Assembly (NCBI GenBank): GCA_026419785.1
Contig: JAODTK010002888.1
Coordinates: 124,001-188,000, forward strand
Origin: Sclerodactyla briareus
Lineage: Eukaryota > Echinodermata > Holothuroidea > Dendrochirotida > Sclerodactylidae
Direction of reading: 5' to 3'
DNA length: 64,000 nt
The position numbers were made by a program, and so were the translations under genes. Within the stretch, counting starts at the first letter, position 1. Each line of letters starts with the position of its first letter. The notes under the pieces were generated by a model. It searched no databases, was not told the origin of the DNA, and saw only the letters and a list, made by a program, of their open reading frames with translations. Shown piece after piece: positions 12,016 through 25,192 of this stretch.

Positions 12016-13530
12016 TGGCCAAAATCTCGACTTCAAAACATTTTTTGACCAAAAATGCACCCCCGATCTGAGCCACAAACAATGGTGTTCCTATACTCTC
12101 TTCAATAAGAAAGCTAAACACTAACGCTATATCAAGATTTGAATCTAACTTGGGTGGATGTCAACTATGTTTTGTTCACTGTCCATGCATCCGAGTGGAT
12201 TGCACAGTTGGTGCAGGTTGACCTTCCTCAGCAATGTGGGATCAATCCTGGTCGCGTCAGTACCAAAGGCTCTAAAATGGTACCTCTACTTCTTCGCTGG
12301 TCCACTCAGCTCAAGGTCAGTGAGCAGCCACAAACTAGGGTGGCAATCTGTTGAGTTGTATCTTGCTGCCCCCCCACATTAGAGGTAACCCACCGACCCC
12401 CCGCCAAATATCGAGCATGCCATATTTGATTCTGTGTACATGATGAAGAACTCACAGCTGACAATATCCAGGTCTGCATTCATGCCCTCCACCAATGCTA
12501 GGGGTTGAATAACGTTCGATTCTCTGCTCTGTCTGCAAGATGTGAGCAACTCAAATGGTAGTCTGTGTGGTAATTTCCTTTCTCCAAATCAATTGTGTCC
12601 CTCCCTTCACATTTTTTATATCCCACTTTGGGGTAGCTATGACTCTGTATTTCCGTATCCACTGCTACCAGAGGTGAACATTTTGGAGGGGTTCCATTAG
12701 TGAATGTTCACTTTATAAGTGGGGCCTGCTGAAAAAGAGAATCACGAATTTTCAGAAATTTCAATCAGTTCAATCAGTAGAATTTTGTCAGAGTGCATGC
12801 GTGCCAACGTACTGAGTGTTCAAAGCCAGATCCTGGGCGAAACCAGTTGTACGCGTCCGCCCTCTAGTTTGAACAGATCGCTCATCGGAATAAGGAGTAT
12901 TTGCTAATGGATAGCTGGTGTTTTAAAATATGGAATAACCAGGTGAGAGTTCCCAAAGTACTCCCAAATGTGTGAGGGCAGTATTCGGAGGCAGTGCAAG
13001 GTACTCTCCAAGATAGGAATTTTAGCCTGAATAGTTCTATAGTTCACAGTACACACACCACAGAACACCAGCAACTAGTCTCTTTGGAGTGGGATTGACA
13101 CTTCACCACAACTCCACAACGAAGACAAAGTTTGAGACTATCCCTGTCTGGCAGGGCAAAATTGGTTTGCCCTTCCTGCTTCGCTCAAGACTCTATGGTT
13201 TTTTCCTTCATCAGAAACTGCACGGCTTCTCCACATATGGGCCTGAAAAAAATCTGCTGTTGCTTGACCCGCTCTATTTGGAATTGGAAACATATATCCT
13301 CCATAGAACATTGTTCACTCCACTATATATGTTCAACCCACTTTTAGTGGATGAGGGTAGGTGGGGGCAGGAGCAGGGCAAGGCCCCAAGCGGATCCAGT
13401 CATACTAAGAACGAGGTGGACAACTCGCCCCCACTTGGTGTGAAGAAGAGACAACTCCCTCCGCCACTACACTCAACGTACAGGAAGCCACATCCAAGCT
13501 ACAACTGAGCACCATGGTGCTGTGCTCAAA
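12016..13530. other. Spacer with unassigned open frames
   Basis: Base composition is more balanced here than in the flanking repeats. Both strands have short open stretches (for example 13089-13508 +, 139 codons). I looked for retropepsin, RNase H and integrase signatures and saw none that hold up. It may be diverged retroelement sequence or plain intergenic DNA. Confidence 0.3.
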
Positions 13531-14725
13531 CCGCACAATGTACTGCAAATGAATGTATAATTATGTTATAAATGTGTTCACGATGAGGCCAAGAAAGCAG
13601 TTCAAACAATGGCCTTTTGTGTCCCCCTGCCATGACTTTGGACCTTGATCGTCATATGGCAGAATGTGTCTTAGCAGTCATGAACATACACATTGGGAAT
13701 GGGGGCCCCAGACCCACACTGAGCCTTGGGTCCTAATTCCCGGGGCACCCTGAGAGTATGACATAGATAAAAGATTTGCAGTATTTCATAATGGCCCTAG
13801 GGCCCGAACTGGGCTTAAAATTCCTTAACCTACAATGTGCCCTCTACCACGCCCGGGACCATTAACAGTATTTTGGAGGAAATCAATTGAATCTTGTGGG
13901 AGATGCCTTTCCCAGTACAGTACCAATGGTGAAATTCATGAAATGGGCCCTCGGGCAACATTTCTGAACACCCGGATGGTATGGCTGTTAGACCATCATT
14001 ATGACTGAATGTTGACTGGCCACCAAATTCGTAGATAAGTATGTTTGTAACTAACTCCCGCATGATGTGGCCTCAGGGTCAACACTTGACCTTTTCAACT
14101 CCGAATCCCCCCCCTGGGCACCCTGAAGGTTAAGCTAATAGACCACCATTACGACCGAGCATCAACACTGTGCAACAAAATTAAAGGAGATTTTGCAGTA
14201 TTTCATATGACATGGGCCCTTGGCTCCAAACTGCATGGGCTCTCTCAGCCCCAATTGCCAAACACCCCAATTGCCCGCCACCAAGACCATTAATATGTAA
14301 CTTTGAAACAAAATAAATCGACGCTTGTGGGAAGAGATGCATTTATACATACCAATTGTAAAATTTGCATAGATGGGCCCTTGTGCCCAGTGGGATCCTT
14401 GGACCAAAAATTCCTGAACACCCCCGAGGGCACGGCTGTTAGACCATCATTATGGCTGCACATCAGCACTGTGCAAGAAAACTTTGTATGAGGAGATCAT
14501 CTGAAGTTTGACCATTTGGCCTATATTGCCCCTTAATGACCTCTAACCTTGAACTTCACAAAGCAAACATTTCTCATTGGTCAATCAACATTGTGTCCAA
14601 GTTTTTTGACATCCTCCAGAATAACTGTGTTGGGCCAAGAAGCAAATGTTTACAGACTTGATAGAATCGATAGATAGATGCAATTCTAATAACTCAACAA
14701 GCACAGCTGGTTTGAGCTGACAAAC
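13531..14725 (+). mobile_element. Tandem-core element B
   Basis: Same family and orientation as 10290-12015. It holds about four units marked by GGGCCC, CCTGAACACCC, TTAGACCATCATTATG and CATCAGCACTGTGCAA. The end is complete: GATAGAATCGATAGATAGATG, then a terminal palindrome with AACTCAA (14691-14697) opposite TTGAGCT (14711-14717). The start phrase ATGAGGCCAAGAAAGCAGTT matches the fragment at 8700-9080, which suggests that this lies near the true left part of the element. Confidence 0.6.
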
Positions 14726-17700
14726 CCAAACTAAGCCTATGAAGGCCACGCTAAGAAAAAAAAGTTGCAAAATGAAACTTTTTCGGTGGGGCTTCCACCC
14801 CCCCGAGAACCCAAATGTAACTGAAGAGTTGTTGCCAAGTGGGCTTGCCGTTGTCACAGCTCTCTTTCTCCTTTTTGCCAAGATTTGAACTAGGAATTGT
14901 AGCTTAGCTGGTGTGTACAGGCTAATGACGAGCGCAGTGAATTAATGTCAAGGGAAGAGCAAACAAAGTGGATAACGATCTTAGAAAGGTAATGATTCAT
15001 AGGACAAATCTTTAAATTTCCGGCATTCTTGACATCTAATTAACTGCTGGAAGACTATCAAAGGCAAGATATCGCAAGCTTTGTTGTTTCATGCTAGTTC
15101 GGAGTACTTACTAACGACTCCCCACCTGCCCATTAATTAACATCATTCAAATTCTGTACCAGTGCAGACTAATGCAGAGGGTGTGAGCGCATTCATTTAT
15201 AATTTGCATGATGTAGAATGAGGGAGCACAGTATCCATACGTCTGGTACTCGCTCATGACATCTAGGCACCATTGGCTACAATGAAAGTCCTTTCCAGGT
15301 GTTAATGTTATCGACCACTGATTCGATTCTGAATGATGTCCTAATTGTCCGCAAGCTGTTCTGGTTTGTATTGGCCACTATAGTCCCTTTCGGATTGCCA
15401 ACGATTTTTCCCCCCGCTGGCCGGAGTAACCTTGCAGTTAAAGATCCATTCACGTTTATTTCATGTCTTCCTTTCAGTTCCAGCCATGAGCTACCCTACA
15501 GTAACTATCTATTGTATTACATGAAATAAATCTACAAATTGAAAAAAGGCGTTTTGGAATTAGGGTCCAAATTTGGTGATTTTTGTGGATTAGGTCCCTG
15601 TGGGTGCAAAACATATTTGTTACTGCCAGCCAGCCTGGTCTGAAATTTTTGTCAACTATCACCATTTTTCTCTACAATTAGAAATGATTCGAGTACTGAA
15701 TTCTGACTGAAGTTCTTCTTGTATATGAGGTAACGAACGATGCAATTTCATTGTCCATTTCAATTTCGCAATTGATGCTTAGTTTTTCTCAAATATTTCA
15801 AATGCTGAATGGGAGCTTCAAAGGCCAATCGTTGTGTGAAGATGACTGGACTTTCAATTTATTACAAATCATGACACGCACCAATACCCCGACCGGAATT
15901 TCAGTCACACCAAGTCTAGTCACCGATGTGGCGCAATTCGCTGCAGCAAGCAAATTTGCCTGTGACATACGGGGGAACGCAGACTTCCCTCTAATAACGA
16001 GTCATGTAGTAACGTCAAAGTCCAGTTGCTTTCACAAGAATCTTGTGCCAAACAAGCTATAGAATGGGATTCCAATAAAAACCTTCGACATTGTTCACAA
16101 TATTGGAGAATAAAAGCATTTGAATACCTGTTTTCCGACTTTCTGCTATCATGATGCAACATTCAGGTCTTTACAGTGTAGATGGCTAAGGGCTGCCTTG
16201 CATCATTATTTCCCCTTAATGTTCTAGATTTTTCTTGAATTTCTCAAAGCAAATCTAAAATATCTTCTAGCAATGTTGCCTTGTTGATTTACAAAATGGG
16301 GGTAATTTTTTCACCTGATCTTTGATAAAATAAACCATATGCAGAAAATGTTGCAATGTTTAAATGGGAAATGGGAATTCACATAGAAATTATCCTTGAT
16401 TATTGAGAATTATCCTGTTATCTCCAAGTTTTATTTGAATCCAATCTATAGTTTGTTTTTGTCTTTCGATGTTACACTTTTTACAATGACTTTGAATACA
16501 TTATGCCCCTCTCTGTGCCCCCTCTGCCTTCTTCCTCACCCCCCTTCCTGTGACCTCAATGAGGAAGATTATAATAGCTGATTTTGACCATTTGGCACGT
16601 TCGGTCAGTCTGGGTAAAAAAAATTCAGCCCACTTCTCATACAAAAAAATTATATTTACTTATGTAATATGTTTTTTTTTATATCATATGTTATATATAA
16701 CACCTACCAAACCATCAACACAATTCACTCCTGTAGACTAATTATTTTTTAGCGAACTAAATTCAGTGGATTTTATTATAAAACCAAAAATATTCACCGT
16801 GTTTTGCAGATATGACATTTACAATTGCATGAGGTACGTTGGGAAAAGTTAGCTGCATGGAATTAGGATCCCGAACCACTTGGCTCGAGCCACACCTCTT
16901 TTGCGAAGACCAGACGACAGGGTCAGTGCTGCCTGGACAGGAGTTCCCCTCCCCGATTGCGAACTACAGGTACTCATTAAGCTGAGTGGCTGGGGGGACA
17001 CACGGAGCCAGAATGATCGGTAGTTATTAAAGGGTTTTACTGATCCCCCTTAATAATGGTAGGGGTATTCATGAGGAGCATATCACCTGTATATGCCCTT
17101 TGAATGAGGAAGGAGGGATTTAATTGCCGAATCCGACACAAGAACTTGAGGACGATGCTTCATCTTATTGTCGGTGTGTGAAGGACACACTCTCGAAGGA
17201 AGGAGGAACCTTCTCACTCTCCGAATTGTCGCGTGCATGGAAAAGCTCCTGCGCACACCGCAAATTTTTCCCATCCCCTTCCCCCCCTTCACCCACTGAT
17301 CGGAAGAGGGTTGGGAAGGCACACCCAGGGGGGGAGGGAGGAAGTAATAGGGGGTGGGGATAAGGAGCGAGAACGGGTGTTAAACGGACCGAACTACACA
17401 ACAAACACCCCCAAACACAACGCCAAAGCCCAACACCAGAACCTCTGCAGAAGAGGCGGAGCGAAAACAAAAGGCTCATGTGTGCCATGCAATTGCCAGC
17501 CAATGAGTGTTAGGCACGGAGACATGCACCCAAGCTCTTATGTTAGGCACAGCTTAGATGTTAGCTGTTAGGTATGAACTTGTGCAAGATGGCCATCCCA
17601 AACCCTTCAATTTTTCCAAGAATATATCTACTCAGCCAAATACATGAACACGAATACGGAGATCACCAGGAGAAAAGACAGCTCCTGAACGGGTGTGTTT

Positions 17701-17884
17701 GTTAAACTCAGTATCTCAAAAAATTTACAATATGTTTGTTGCAAAACACTCGACATGCAGGCCAAAAGAAAAGGGCAATGCTGGTAGCAAACCAATTACT
17801 GTGTAGTTACCAAATAATCGTGACCACTAATGGTAGCATATCGGGGCGGTGTTGGTTGATAAGGGTAAGTGGAGTATGTGAAAT
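14726..17884. other. Gene-poor stretch
   Basis: AT-rich sequence with several short frames on both strands that carry no recognised domain. A G+C-richer patch at 17240-17400 has C runs (17278-17290) and G runs (17328-17360). I see no exon with convincing splice sites. Confidence 0.35.
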
Positions 17885-18075
17885 AGATTACAAAACTCGG
17901 CTGCTAGACTAGTCAATTCACAACCCTCGTTGAAGGTGTTGTCTACATGAAACCAATACTTTGTTTCTCTACTGGCTCCCTGTCCCTTTCCCCACGCATT
18001 AATCTTTCAAGGCAAACCCCACTTACATATCCGTTATTCATTACCTTGCCCTGGATGTGAATAAGTTACTGATTC
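17885..18075 (+). mobile_element. Non-LTR retrotransposon fragment (RT C-terminal region)
   Basis: Conceptual translation at 17885-17914 gives RLQNSAARLV, the near-invariant phrase downstream of the catalytic core in CR1/L2/Jockey-type LINE reverse transcriptases. In a shifted frame, LYWLPV (17967-17984) follows at the expected distance, corresponding to the family's LHWLPV. Further on, traces of FKA and IHYLALD match the following conserved phrase. Stops and frameshifts separate these pieces, so it is a dead, truncated copy. The catalytic YADD segment lies outside it. Confidence 0.75.
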
Positions 18076-20110
18076 TGTTGACTTTCTCTCCCCACTTCAT
18101 AAATAAGGCTCTCAACTTCAAATTATTATTATTTAAAAGCATAGCCTATACCTAGAGCGAACCAATGCTGGAGTAAGCTCAAACCTGGACAAATATTCAA
18201 TTTGAAAGTGACTGTTATGATGTGTTAATGAACTGTTGTGCAACATTCTCTCTGCACAGTGTCCACCAAACTTGGGGATCTGTTATTAAAGGTGGCAGTA
18301 TTTCACATTAGCGAGCAGTCCTGCACTTTTTTTTATTAGCCTGCATGAGAGGCAAGCTCTACTACAGTCCATCATGTCTCCTCCTCCGTCCGTTCTTTCG
18401 TATTCGTTATTCGTCCCTATCTTTTTGTCACTTTCATGTCAACACTTCGAACCATACATGCGAACTCAGGTTGAAACTTGTAGTGGAGAAGCTTGCTACT
18501 GTCTAGCCTAGCTACATTTTATGTTCTCATAGTGTTATTTAGATTTTAATTACATCCATTTAATTACCACCACCCCATTTCCAACTTTATTTGAGCTCTG
18601 TCGAACTGCCAGACAAGTTTGTTTACATTACTCCACCCTCTGCTGAGCAGGTTTACCTATCTGTCAGAAGGTCCGGTCTGCAGCCTAGTTGACAATAAAA
18701 CCTATTGTCCAGAGGAAGATGATTTGTCTTACATCACATCTCGCCCTAGTTCACATTAGTCCCCCTGCCTCTGCAGGATTTGTTTAACATACATCTCGGT
18801 CCAATTTCTGCAATTGGTGACCTAGAAATGTGTGGTGGCACAAAAATCTTTCAATTGGCCAATGGGGGCTTGGCCCTCCCCACCCCCCCACCTAATACGG
18901 TTTAATGGTAACTTGTGAGTGGTTCACCGATAACTATGAGTGTCACCAGGTTCAATATTCATTTCTGTGGGAAGTGGTTTCCCCTCCACTGTTCCGTCTG
19001 CCAAGCTTAGAATGAGTTTGTGCTGTCTACTTGTTGCTGGGCACTGATAGCAAATATTGGCCAATGTGAGGACATGTCAAGTCATTCCATGGTATGACAG
19101 ATTCATAGAGGTCAGTTAATGCTGAACCCACAATAATGTGACAGGGCAAGAAAATGCAATGTATTCGCCACAGGAATTTTGCTGTCCGAGCTACAAGACG
19201 TTTCAACTTGCACTTGTTTAGAGAGAGGTTTTGTATCCCATTTTGGGCCTTTATGTCTCCTGGGAAAGAAATATTGAAAAAATAGTCTACAGATACACAC
19301 AAGCACTGCTGGAAGATGCCATTAACCAATTTAACCTAATACAGTACAATCCTTGTCAAATTTAACCCACAATGTCACAAGCATGTGTTTTCAGAACTCG
19401 TTGAAGAGACTGCACGTCTCACGTATATCTACAACTACAAATACATGCATGCTACTCCAACGGAGTGTGTTATGCATTCAATTCACTTTGAGGGGTCCAG
19501 GATTTTTTGCAAATTCTTCACACAATTTCAAAATATTATATTTCTGACAGGGCGCCCCAGTGTCTCTTTAATACTCTTCCGAAGAGTCTCCCGACCAACA
19601 TTGGTACATGCTTATATTTATTTTAGGTATATGTACACTGGGAAGAGTGTAGGGGACTACGTTAGGGTTATTTGGGGAGAGTTTAGCCCACGTGGTGGGA
19701 TGGTGGTAGTTACTAACTGTTGTTTTGAGAAGTTTTTAGTGAGTTTGTAGTATGGCTAACTTGGTTTTGGATCATTCGAGCGTGCATCGCGTCCCGATGC
19801 CGATGCAATAGAGAATATAAAGACACTGTCCAGTGTTAGCGTTACTCTGTATTCATCTATCTGGATTCTCAATGATGTTTCCACCCTTGGCATATTCGAA
19901 GGCTGCCCAGCTGGGGAAAAATCCCTGCGGATATATAGGCTCAAATCCCTATATCATGCACCCGCATAGTGAGTGAATTCAGCGAGTTGTCCATCCATTT
20001 TTACTGACGTCACTTGCCTCATTTTCATGGAATAAACATATTTTTTTCTAAGATAAGCGAATCAAAAAAGTTTATTTATTATTATAGGTACTTTTGTGGA
20101 TTACCTTTAG
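18076..20110. other. Gene-poor stretch
   Basis: No supported gene. Open frames at 19027-19329 (-, 100 codons) and 19385-19750 (+, 121 codons) have no recognisable domains and atypical composition. C/T-rich patches occur near 18370-18420 and 18870-18895. Confidence 0.35.
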
Positions 20111-20111
20111 G

Positions 20112-20414
20112 CTGGGGCGGCCCAGGCACAAGCCCCCCCCCCCTCCCCCAAGCGGAGAAAGAAACGTTGGGGGCAAAGTAGTAGAAAGAAATAGTGCGTT
20201 GAATGCACGTTTTTAATAGTATTCATGCTCGGATATTAACTAGGATAATACCATTTTGGTCTAGGGGGTTCCGGTTGGCAAAATTCCCAAAGGGAAGGGG
20301 GAACCCTGAGACCCTCCCCAGATAAGTTTCTCACAAGATCAATAATAAAACAAACCCCCTCCCCCATCGGGACCCCACAGCCCTCCACAACCAGCGCCTG
20401 GCGCCGCCACGCCT
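20112..20414. mobile_element. Short inverted-repeat element (MITE candidate)
   Basis: The left end GGCTGGGGCGGCCCAGGC is an imperfect inverted match of the right end GCCTGGCGCCGCCACGCC. These G+C-rich ends enclose about 300 bp of AT-rich, non-coding sequence with internal G and C runs. Such ends resemble those of small hAT-type elements, but no target-site duplication is clear. Confidence 0.4.
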
Positions 20415-20599
20415 CAGGACTACCAATTGGAGGCCAGACACTGTGGCCTGATATTTGAGCAGTCCTGTTGAAATTTTGTATTTATTTCAGGAACAAAATA
20501 TTATCAGGAAAGAGAAATGGGAGAAGAATCCGGTTCAAGTAATTCAAATGTCATTTGGCATAGAGTCGGATTGAGTGTCTTGAAATGCGGTCAGTCACG

Positions 20600-20870
20600 G
20601 ATCCCCACTCCGGGAAAATACTGGCGCACCACTATTTTTTTTTTGGGGGCGGGGGCGAGGATATAAACATGGTAACTGTATTTTGAGGTGGAGACATACC
20701 AGGCTTAGAACAAGTCATGAGTTGCCGTTCCGGGCACCGGGGCGGTAAAAACCCTGAAAATGAATTCCTTTCGCTCCGAACCCAACCGATGGTGGGCTCC
20801 GACTAGATAGTAATCTCAACATTTTTCGGGCAAAAAAATCTATGCCCCCCTTCAAGTTACGTCAACCCGT
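20600..20870 (+). repeat. Partial copy related to the hAT-like family
   Basis: It contains the phrase GTAAAAACCCTGAAAATGAATTC followed by a CGAACCCAACCGATGGTGGGC block. This matches the internal repeat unit of the element at 25698-27565 and its relative at 27930-28100. The ends are missing. Confidence 0.45.
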
Positions 20871-20999
20871 TACGCATATGGTTCTGATATAATTTCAAAT
20901 TTATTAGCAACTTCCATGGGAGATCACGTTTATTAATAGCGCACAGGAACCATCAATGACCTTTGAAATTAATAAATCCTTAAAAATCCCAAATGTTGT

Positions 21000-21845
21000 A
21001 ACACTGGTTAATGATTAACCAACCAAGAAATATCCCGGGCCATATAGTCCACTTTGTAGCAGAGAAAATAGTATTTAGATTTGGGCCAGCTTTGCCACAA
21101 TTGACACTATGGCCAGCTTTTTCACATAATGACCCACTATGCCCCTTCAATATCGACCTGAAATTCCCGAATGCCCCATAGGGTCCAATGCCAACACTGA
21201 CCTAAGTGAGCATCATGAAAATCCACCTTTATTTGTAAGAGGAGGTTCATTTCTAGTTGTTCACACAACTGCTCATTAGACTCCTTTAATGCCATTTGAT
21301 CCGCCCTTTTTTTTTTTGACCTTTGCCTTGACCTTTTGGGTGTCAAAGATCACCCATCAGTCATGAATATATGTCAACTTTGGTAGACATCCATCAAAGC
21401 ATGAGTATTTAAGGGCCCAAAAAACAAGCAATTTGCATATTATTCTACAACTGAACAGATGGCCTACTACTTCCCCCCCCCCCCATTTTACCTACCTTTT
21501 CCATCAACCTTCAACTCTTGTGGGATGCATCGTACCACTATCACGATTACACTAGTCCATGTATCATGGCAATCCGACCTATCTGCAGAGGGAGTAAGTG
21601 TTTCCAAGTTTTCCTCCCCATAATGGTCCATTGTGCCCCTTTTGACCTGAAAGTGGTCACAATGACCCATCAGTCCAATAAACATTGTAGCCACAGTTGA
21701 TCAAGATCCATCAAAGCACAACATATGGTGGTCAAAAGCCAAGTTTACAACTGCATAGAATAGATATAGGATGGTGGACTGATAATAGATGACATGGGCA
21801 TCACATAGCTCAACCAGCATAGATGTTTGAGCCTCAAAAGTACCA
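21000..21845 (+). mobile_element. Tandem-core element C
   Basis: Shorter and more diverged relative of elements A and B. It has phrases such as CCTGAAATTCCCGAATGCCCC, GACCTTTTGGGTGTCAAAGATC, CCATCAGTCATGAATA and CATCAAAGCA. The right end keeps the family signature: a decayed TAGAATAGATATAGGAT microsatellite, GACATGGGCATCAC, then a palindrome (TAGCTCAA 21806-21813 opposite TTTGAGCC). The strong sharing of the last 40 bp with element A marks this as the conserved 3' end. Confidence 0.55.
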
Positions 21846-23238
21846 AAACACTTTGACCTATTAAGATCGAGGGGTTGTCACTATAACACGGGACATAGGC
21901 TGGTGAGATTCCTAGGGACGGACAAACTTTTCTGTATGCAGGATTTGATTGGAGGCTTGTATAAACCAAGCAGAGGCGACTATGGAGGGGTCCCTAGCCT
22001 AGAGCATATGAAACATGTTTGATCTTGAAACCAATCAAGAACAATGAAGTTGCCTGCATGCATTCAGCCCCTAGGACTGAAAGGCTTGAGCAGCAAACAC
22101 GTTCACCATTACAACAGGGCATAACTGCTTTAGTCTTGGGGTATCATTTGAGAATTTCAAACTGTGGGTTTGTCCAGAATTTTCCAAGCCTTTTACTGGG
22201 TTTGGATGTCTGAGGGGCGTTTTCCTATGTGCGGTTTCAGCGAGCTACAGAAGGTCATGTGTGCATTGGACCAATGTGCTGAGATATCTATCTACAATGA
22301 CGGAATGACCAATCGGCAAAGATCTGAAGAATACGGCTATAAGGCTGCAGGGTTCCAGCGCAGGCCAGAAAAGAGTGGGATTGATAGGCAATTGGCTGGA
22401 TGTGACATAATTGTACACCATCGACGATTTTAGGCATTAAAATGTATACCACTTATGCCTTGCTCCCTACAAAAAAAAGTATGAACCTACATGCTAAATT
22501 TGTCACATCTATTTTGTTCACTTCTCTGATTCATGGGTGAGAAGCCATGCCTCCTATCCCCCCACCCTCCTCCACCGACCCCTCAATGTCACATGTCAAC
22601 TGTGTTGTAATAACATCTTGCAGTGGATAGCATAAGCATACGCATCGGGCGAGTGCACTGGTTTGTGTCAACTTTGAGATTACCATGCAAGGTCAAGAGC
22701 CAAGCTACACTTACGTGGGGTTGTGTACACCTATCAAAACCCAAATAGTGGGTCGGGAATCCTAAGAAGACCAATCTCTGTTTACTCACCAATAGGGCAG
22801 TCATTTACCTACCTAGGGTGTACAGGCGGGTGTGGGGGCTGCTACGTAAACATGGCTTGTTATCTTAAAAAAAAGGTATCTCAGAGGAAATATCAAAGAA
22901 TTGAACTTGGAGGTTATGCAAGATGGGGAGGGATATAAGCCCTTTGCTCAGATGTGTCAGTGAGTGGCTAACAATACTCTGTGTCAAATTGGATTTCCGG
23001 CCAAAGAAAACCAGGGATAGGCAGGGCTGTGCTATCCTCAGGGTAGCATGGTCAGTTTCTTTGGGGATTGGCATCCCTCCCAGAGTTCTAGCCTAGGGGT
23101 GGGGCTGGCAGCCCACTTCTCCCTAGTATCACTAAGTATTAAAAAGCGAATCCACAAAACAGAATGGTTTGTGAATCTGTGAACTACGACATATATACCA
23201 CTTATGACAAACCGCATTCCTCCCCTATCAGTGTTGTG
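21846..23238. other. Gene-poor stretch
   Basis: No supported gene. An 89-codon frame (22164-22433, +) and a 123-codon frame (23038-23409, -) lack recognisable domains. The latter runs into the palindromic element that follows. Confidence 0.35.
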
Positions 23239-23370
23239 AGTCGAGGCCGTCGTCGAGGCCGAATTTTGCCGGCCTCGCCACGTTCTTTTTACGAGGGCCA
23301 CCATACTACAGTGTACAAGGTGAAAAGAGAGCCCGGCCTCGGCCTCGGATGTTGCGGCCGGCCTCGCGAC
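23239..23370. mobile_element. GTCGAGGCCGGCCTCG-type MITE, copy 1
   Basis: G+C-rich inverted ends (GAGTCGAGGCCG at the left, CGGCCGGCCTCGCGAC at the right), each with nested GGCCTCG words, enclose a short AT-richer centre with TGTACAAGGTGAAAAGAG. The copy at 37244-37392 has the same design and a similar centre. Non-coding. Confidence 0.6.
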
Positions 23371-24290
23371 ATCCCTGCCCCCGATGTGACAAGTATCTGG
23401 CATTAACAAATCCGGGTGGCCACCCCAACCGTCCTTCTCATTTTGCCAGCCAAAGGGTTGATCGGTTTGACGTTTGGCTCACCAAATTTTCATCAGTTAC
23501 TATAACAAACAAAAACATCACGAGTCACGAAATAGAAAAAACGCTGATAAAAAATCAGGTTTGCTGTTAAGGGGGGAGTTGGGTATGTGAGTAGCTTCCA
23601 CATAGGTTAGTGGATACAGGAGGTGGGAGCAAGTCACGAGAATCTGTTCAAGTCACATGATCACAAACATGACCGTGCAAGCGAGAATTTAAGGGCAAGT
23701 CAAGTACCAATCGATGGAAGCAAGTCATTCGATCATGGGCGAGTCACCAGCAGGCTGTGCCTGCGAGAAGTTCTGGAAACAGGAAGAGGGGGGACCGATG
23801 TGTATGTTTTAAATCATGTACAAGTCCAGCAGACAAGTGTGCAGAAACCATGCAGAAGAAGAGAAGGCCGACAGAACGAATGGTATTAGGGAGATAGGAT
23901 TTCACGCACCGGCAATGGCAACGGCAACGTACGACGCACTGGTAAACCTACTGCTACGATGCGGACAACCTCACCCACGGCAGTATACGCCGATTCACGA
24001 AGGGAGTCACTCACTTTTACGTTGTCCCTACGATGTTAACTTGGGACTCAGCGCGTGGCATCATTCACAGGCTAAACAATGGAACTCGGGAATTTTGCGG
24101 TCAATAATCGAATGCGAAATCGTAAATTGCGGCGCATATACATCACGCCACTGCACTGACACGTCATAGAAATCTAAAGCGCCCCTTACGGTCAGGCGGC
24201 GAGGTGGTCTTACAACATTACGTCATACTTGACGTTGCCGTCTGAAATCTAAAGCTCCTAATATCAAGCGAAGAGCTTCGAATTATGGAC
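23371..24290. other. Spacer with recurrent CAAGTCA words
   Basis: Between 23628 and 23750 the word CAAGTCA/CGAGTCA appears about five times at irregular spacing, perhaps a decayed minisatellite. A 117-codon open frame (23816-24169, +) has no domain that I recognise. Confidence 0.35.
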
Positions 24291-24445
24291 CACAAAGTGA
24301 TGTTGAATTTTCAAGGAGCACTGGTTAAGCCTCATCTGGGTAACTGAAGCAAAATCTGGGAACCATACCTAAAGAAGGGTATGGGAATATTCAATCAATT
24401 GCAAGAGAGGTGCCAGACTCGAATAACGAAGAATATTGTCCTGAG
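24291..24445 (+). mobile_element. Non-LTR retrotransposon fragment (RT C-terminal region)
   Basis: In one frame the sequence reads ALVKPHL (24318-24338), a stop two codons later, then KIWEPYLKKGMGIFNQLQER from about 24351. This is the CR1/Jockey/RTE-group phrase usually written as LVRPHLEY followed by VWSPYLKKDI and VQRR. Spacing and frame are both conserved, so the identification is firm. The single in-frame stop and the lack of upstream catalytic motifs show a dead fragment. Flanking sequence does not extend the match clearly. Confidence 0.78.
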
Positions 24446-25103
24446 AGGCGGTGAGCGAATCAGGTCTAACGCATATACTCAGGATATAATTTCTTCATCT
24501 GTCAGCTTATGCTCCTATTTCAAGTTCGCATGCCCAAAACCCAACACTGCAGAATATTGAGTGACTCAAGAGTAGTAGCAGTGAAGGATGTAGATGCCTT
24601 GGTAGGTTGCACACTCTAGTCTATTGTTTAAACAGATTATTTGTCTATGTAGCGCCATGGTACCAGTGTTGGTGCATTGGCATATAAATGTCTGTTATTA
24701 TATATATTATATGATAACATGACCAAGGAGAAATGGAACATCAAATTGAGAATACATGGAGATTTGACGGATAGCAATCCAGAGGACAGCAATGAAAAGG
24801 GAGTCCCTAAGAAGTACCGTTGGAGAAATGATGGAAAACGATAGTCTATAGTATTTGGAAGATAGGGAATCTCACTGTCACAGGAAGGTGAGTCACCGCC
24901 GGTTAGTATATTCAGAACAAATGGAGACCTGAAGGCGATGTGGGGGATCTTGGAGAGTCCCGACCTCCTATTCCGAGGAAGCTTTCTCTCTGACAGACTC
25001 CAACGGAGCCAAGATGAGGAGATGGCTGTCCAAAGATAAACTTCATGGAGATTTCACCCACGGAGGGCAATATAGCAACTCCAGGGTCACGATGCCTCAA
25101 CTG

Positions 25104-25192
25104 AGGTAACAAAATTCTATGTCGAGGAGTTAACAAAATCTCTAAATGTCGAGGAGTATAACAAAATCTCTATGTCGAGGTATCTGACAGAT
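25104..25192 (+). repeat. Three-copy minisatellite, unit about 29 bp
   Basis: Three successive copies of AACAAAAT(C)TCTAAATGTCGAGG, separated by AGT or AGTAT, at the edge of unique sequence. Confidence 0.8.

Noticed and set aside
12420-12540. Minus-strand phrase resembling a retropepsin active-site region
   Set aside because: The essential D-T/S-G triad is not present, and no RT or integrase lies in order nearby.
13089-13508. 139-codon open frame as a transposon or host protein
   Set aside because: The opposite strand is similarly open in places and no conserved motif could be assigned.
16930-17030. Possible SINE body (GCGAACTACAGGTACTCATT phrase)
   Set aside because: Only a vague likeness to common SINE bodies. 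No A/B boxes or tail could be located.
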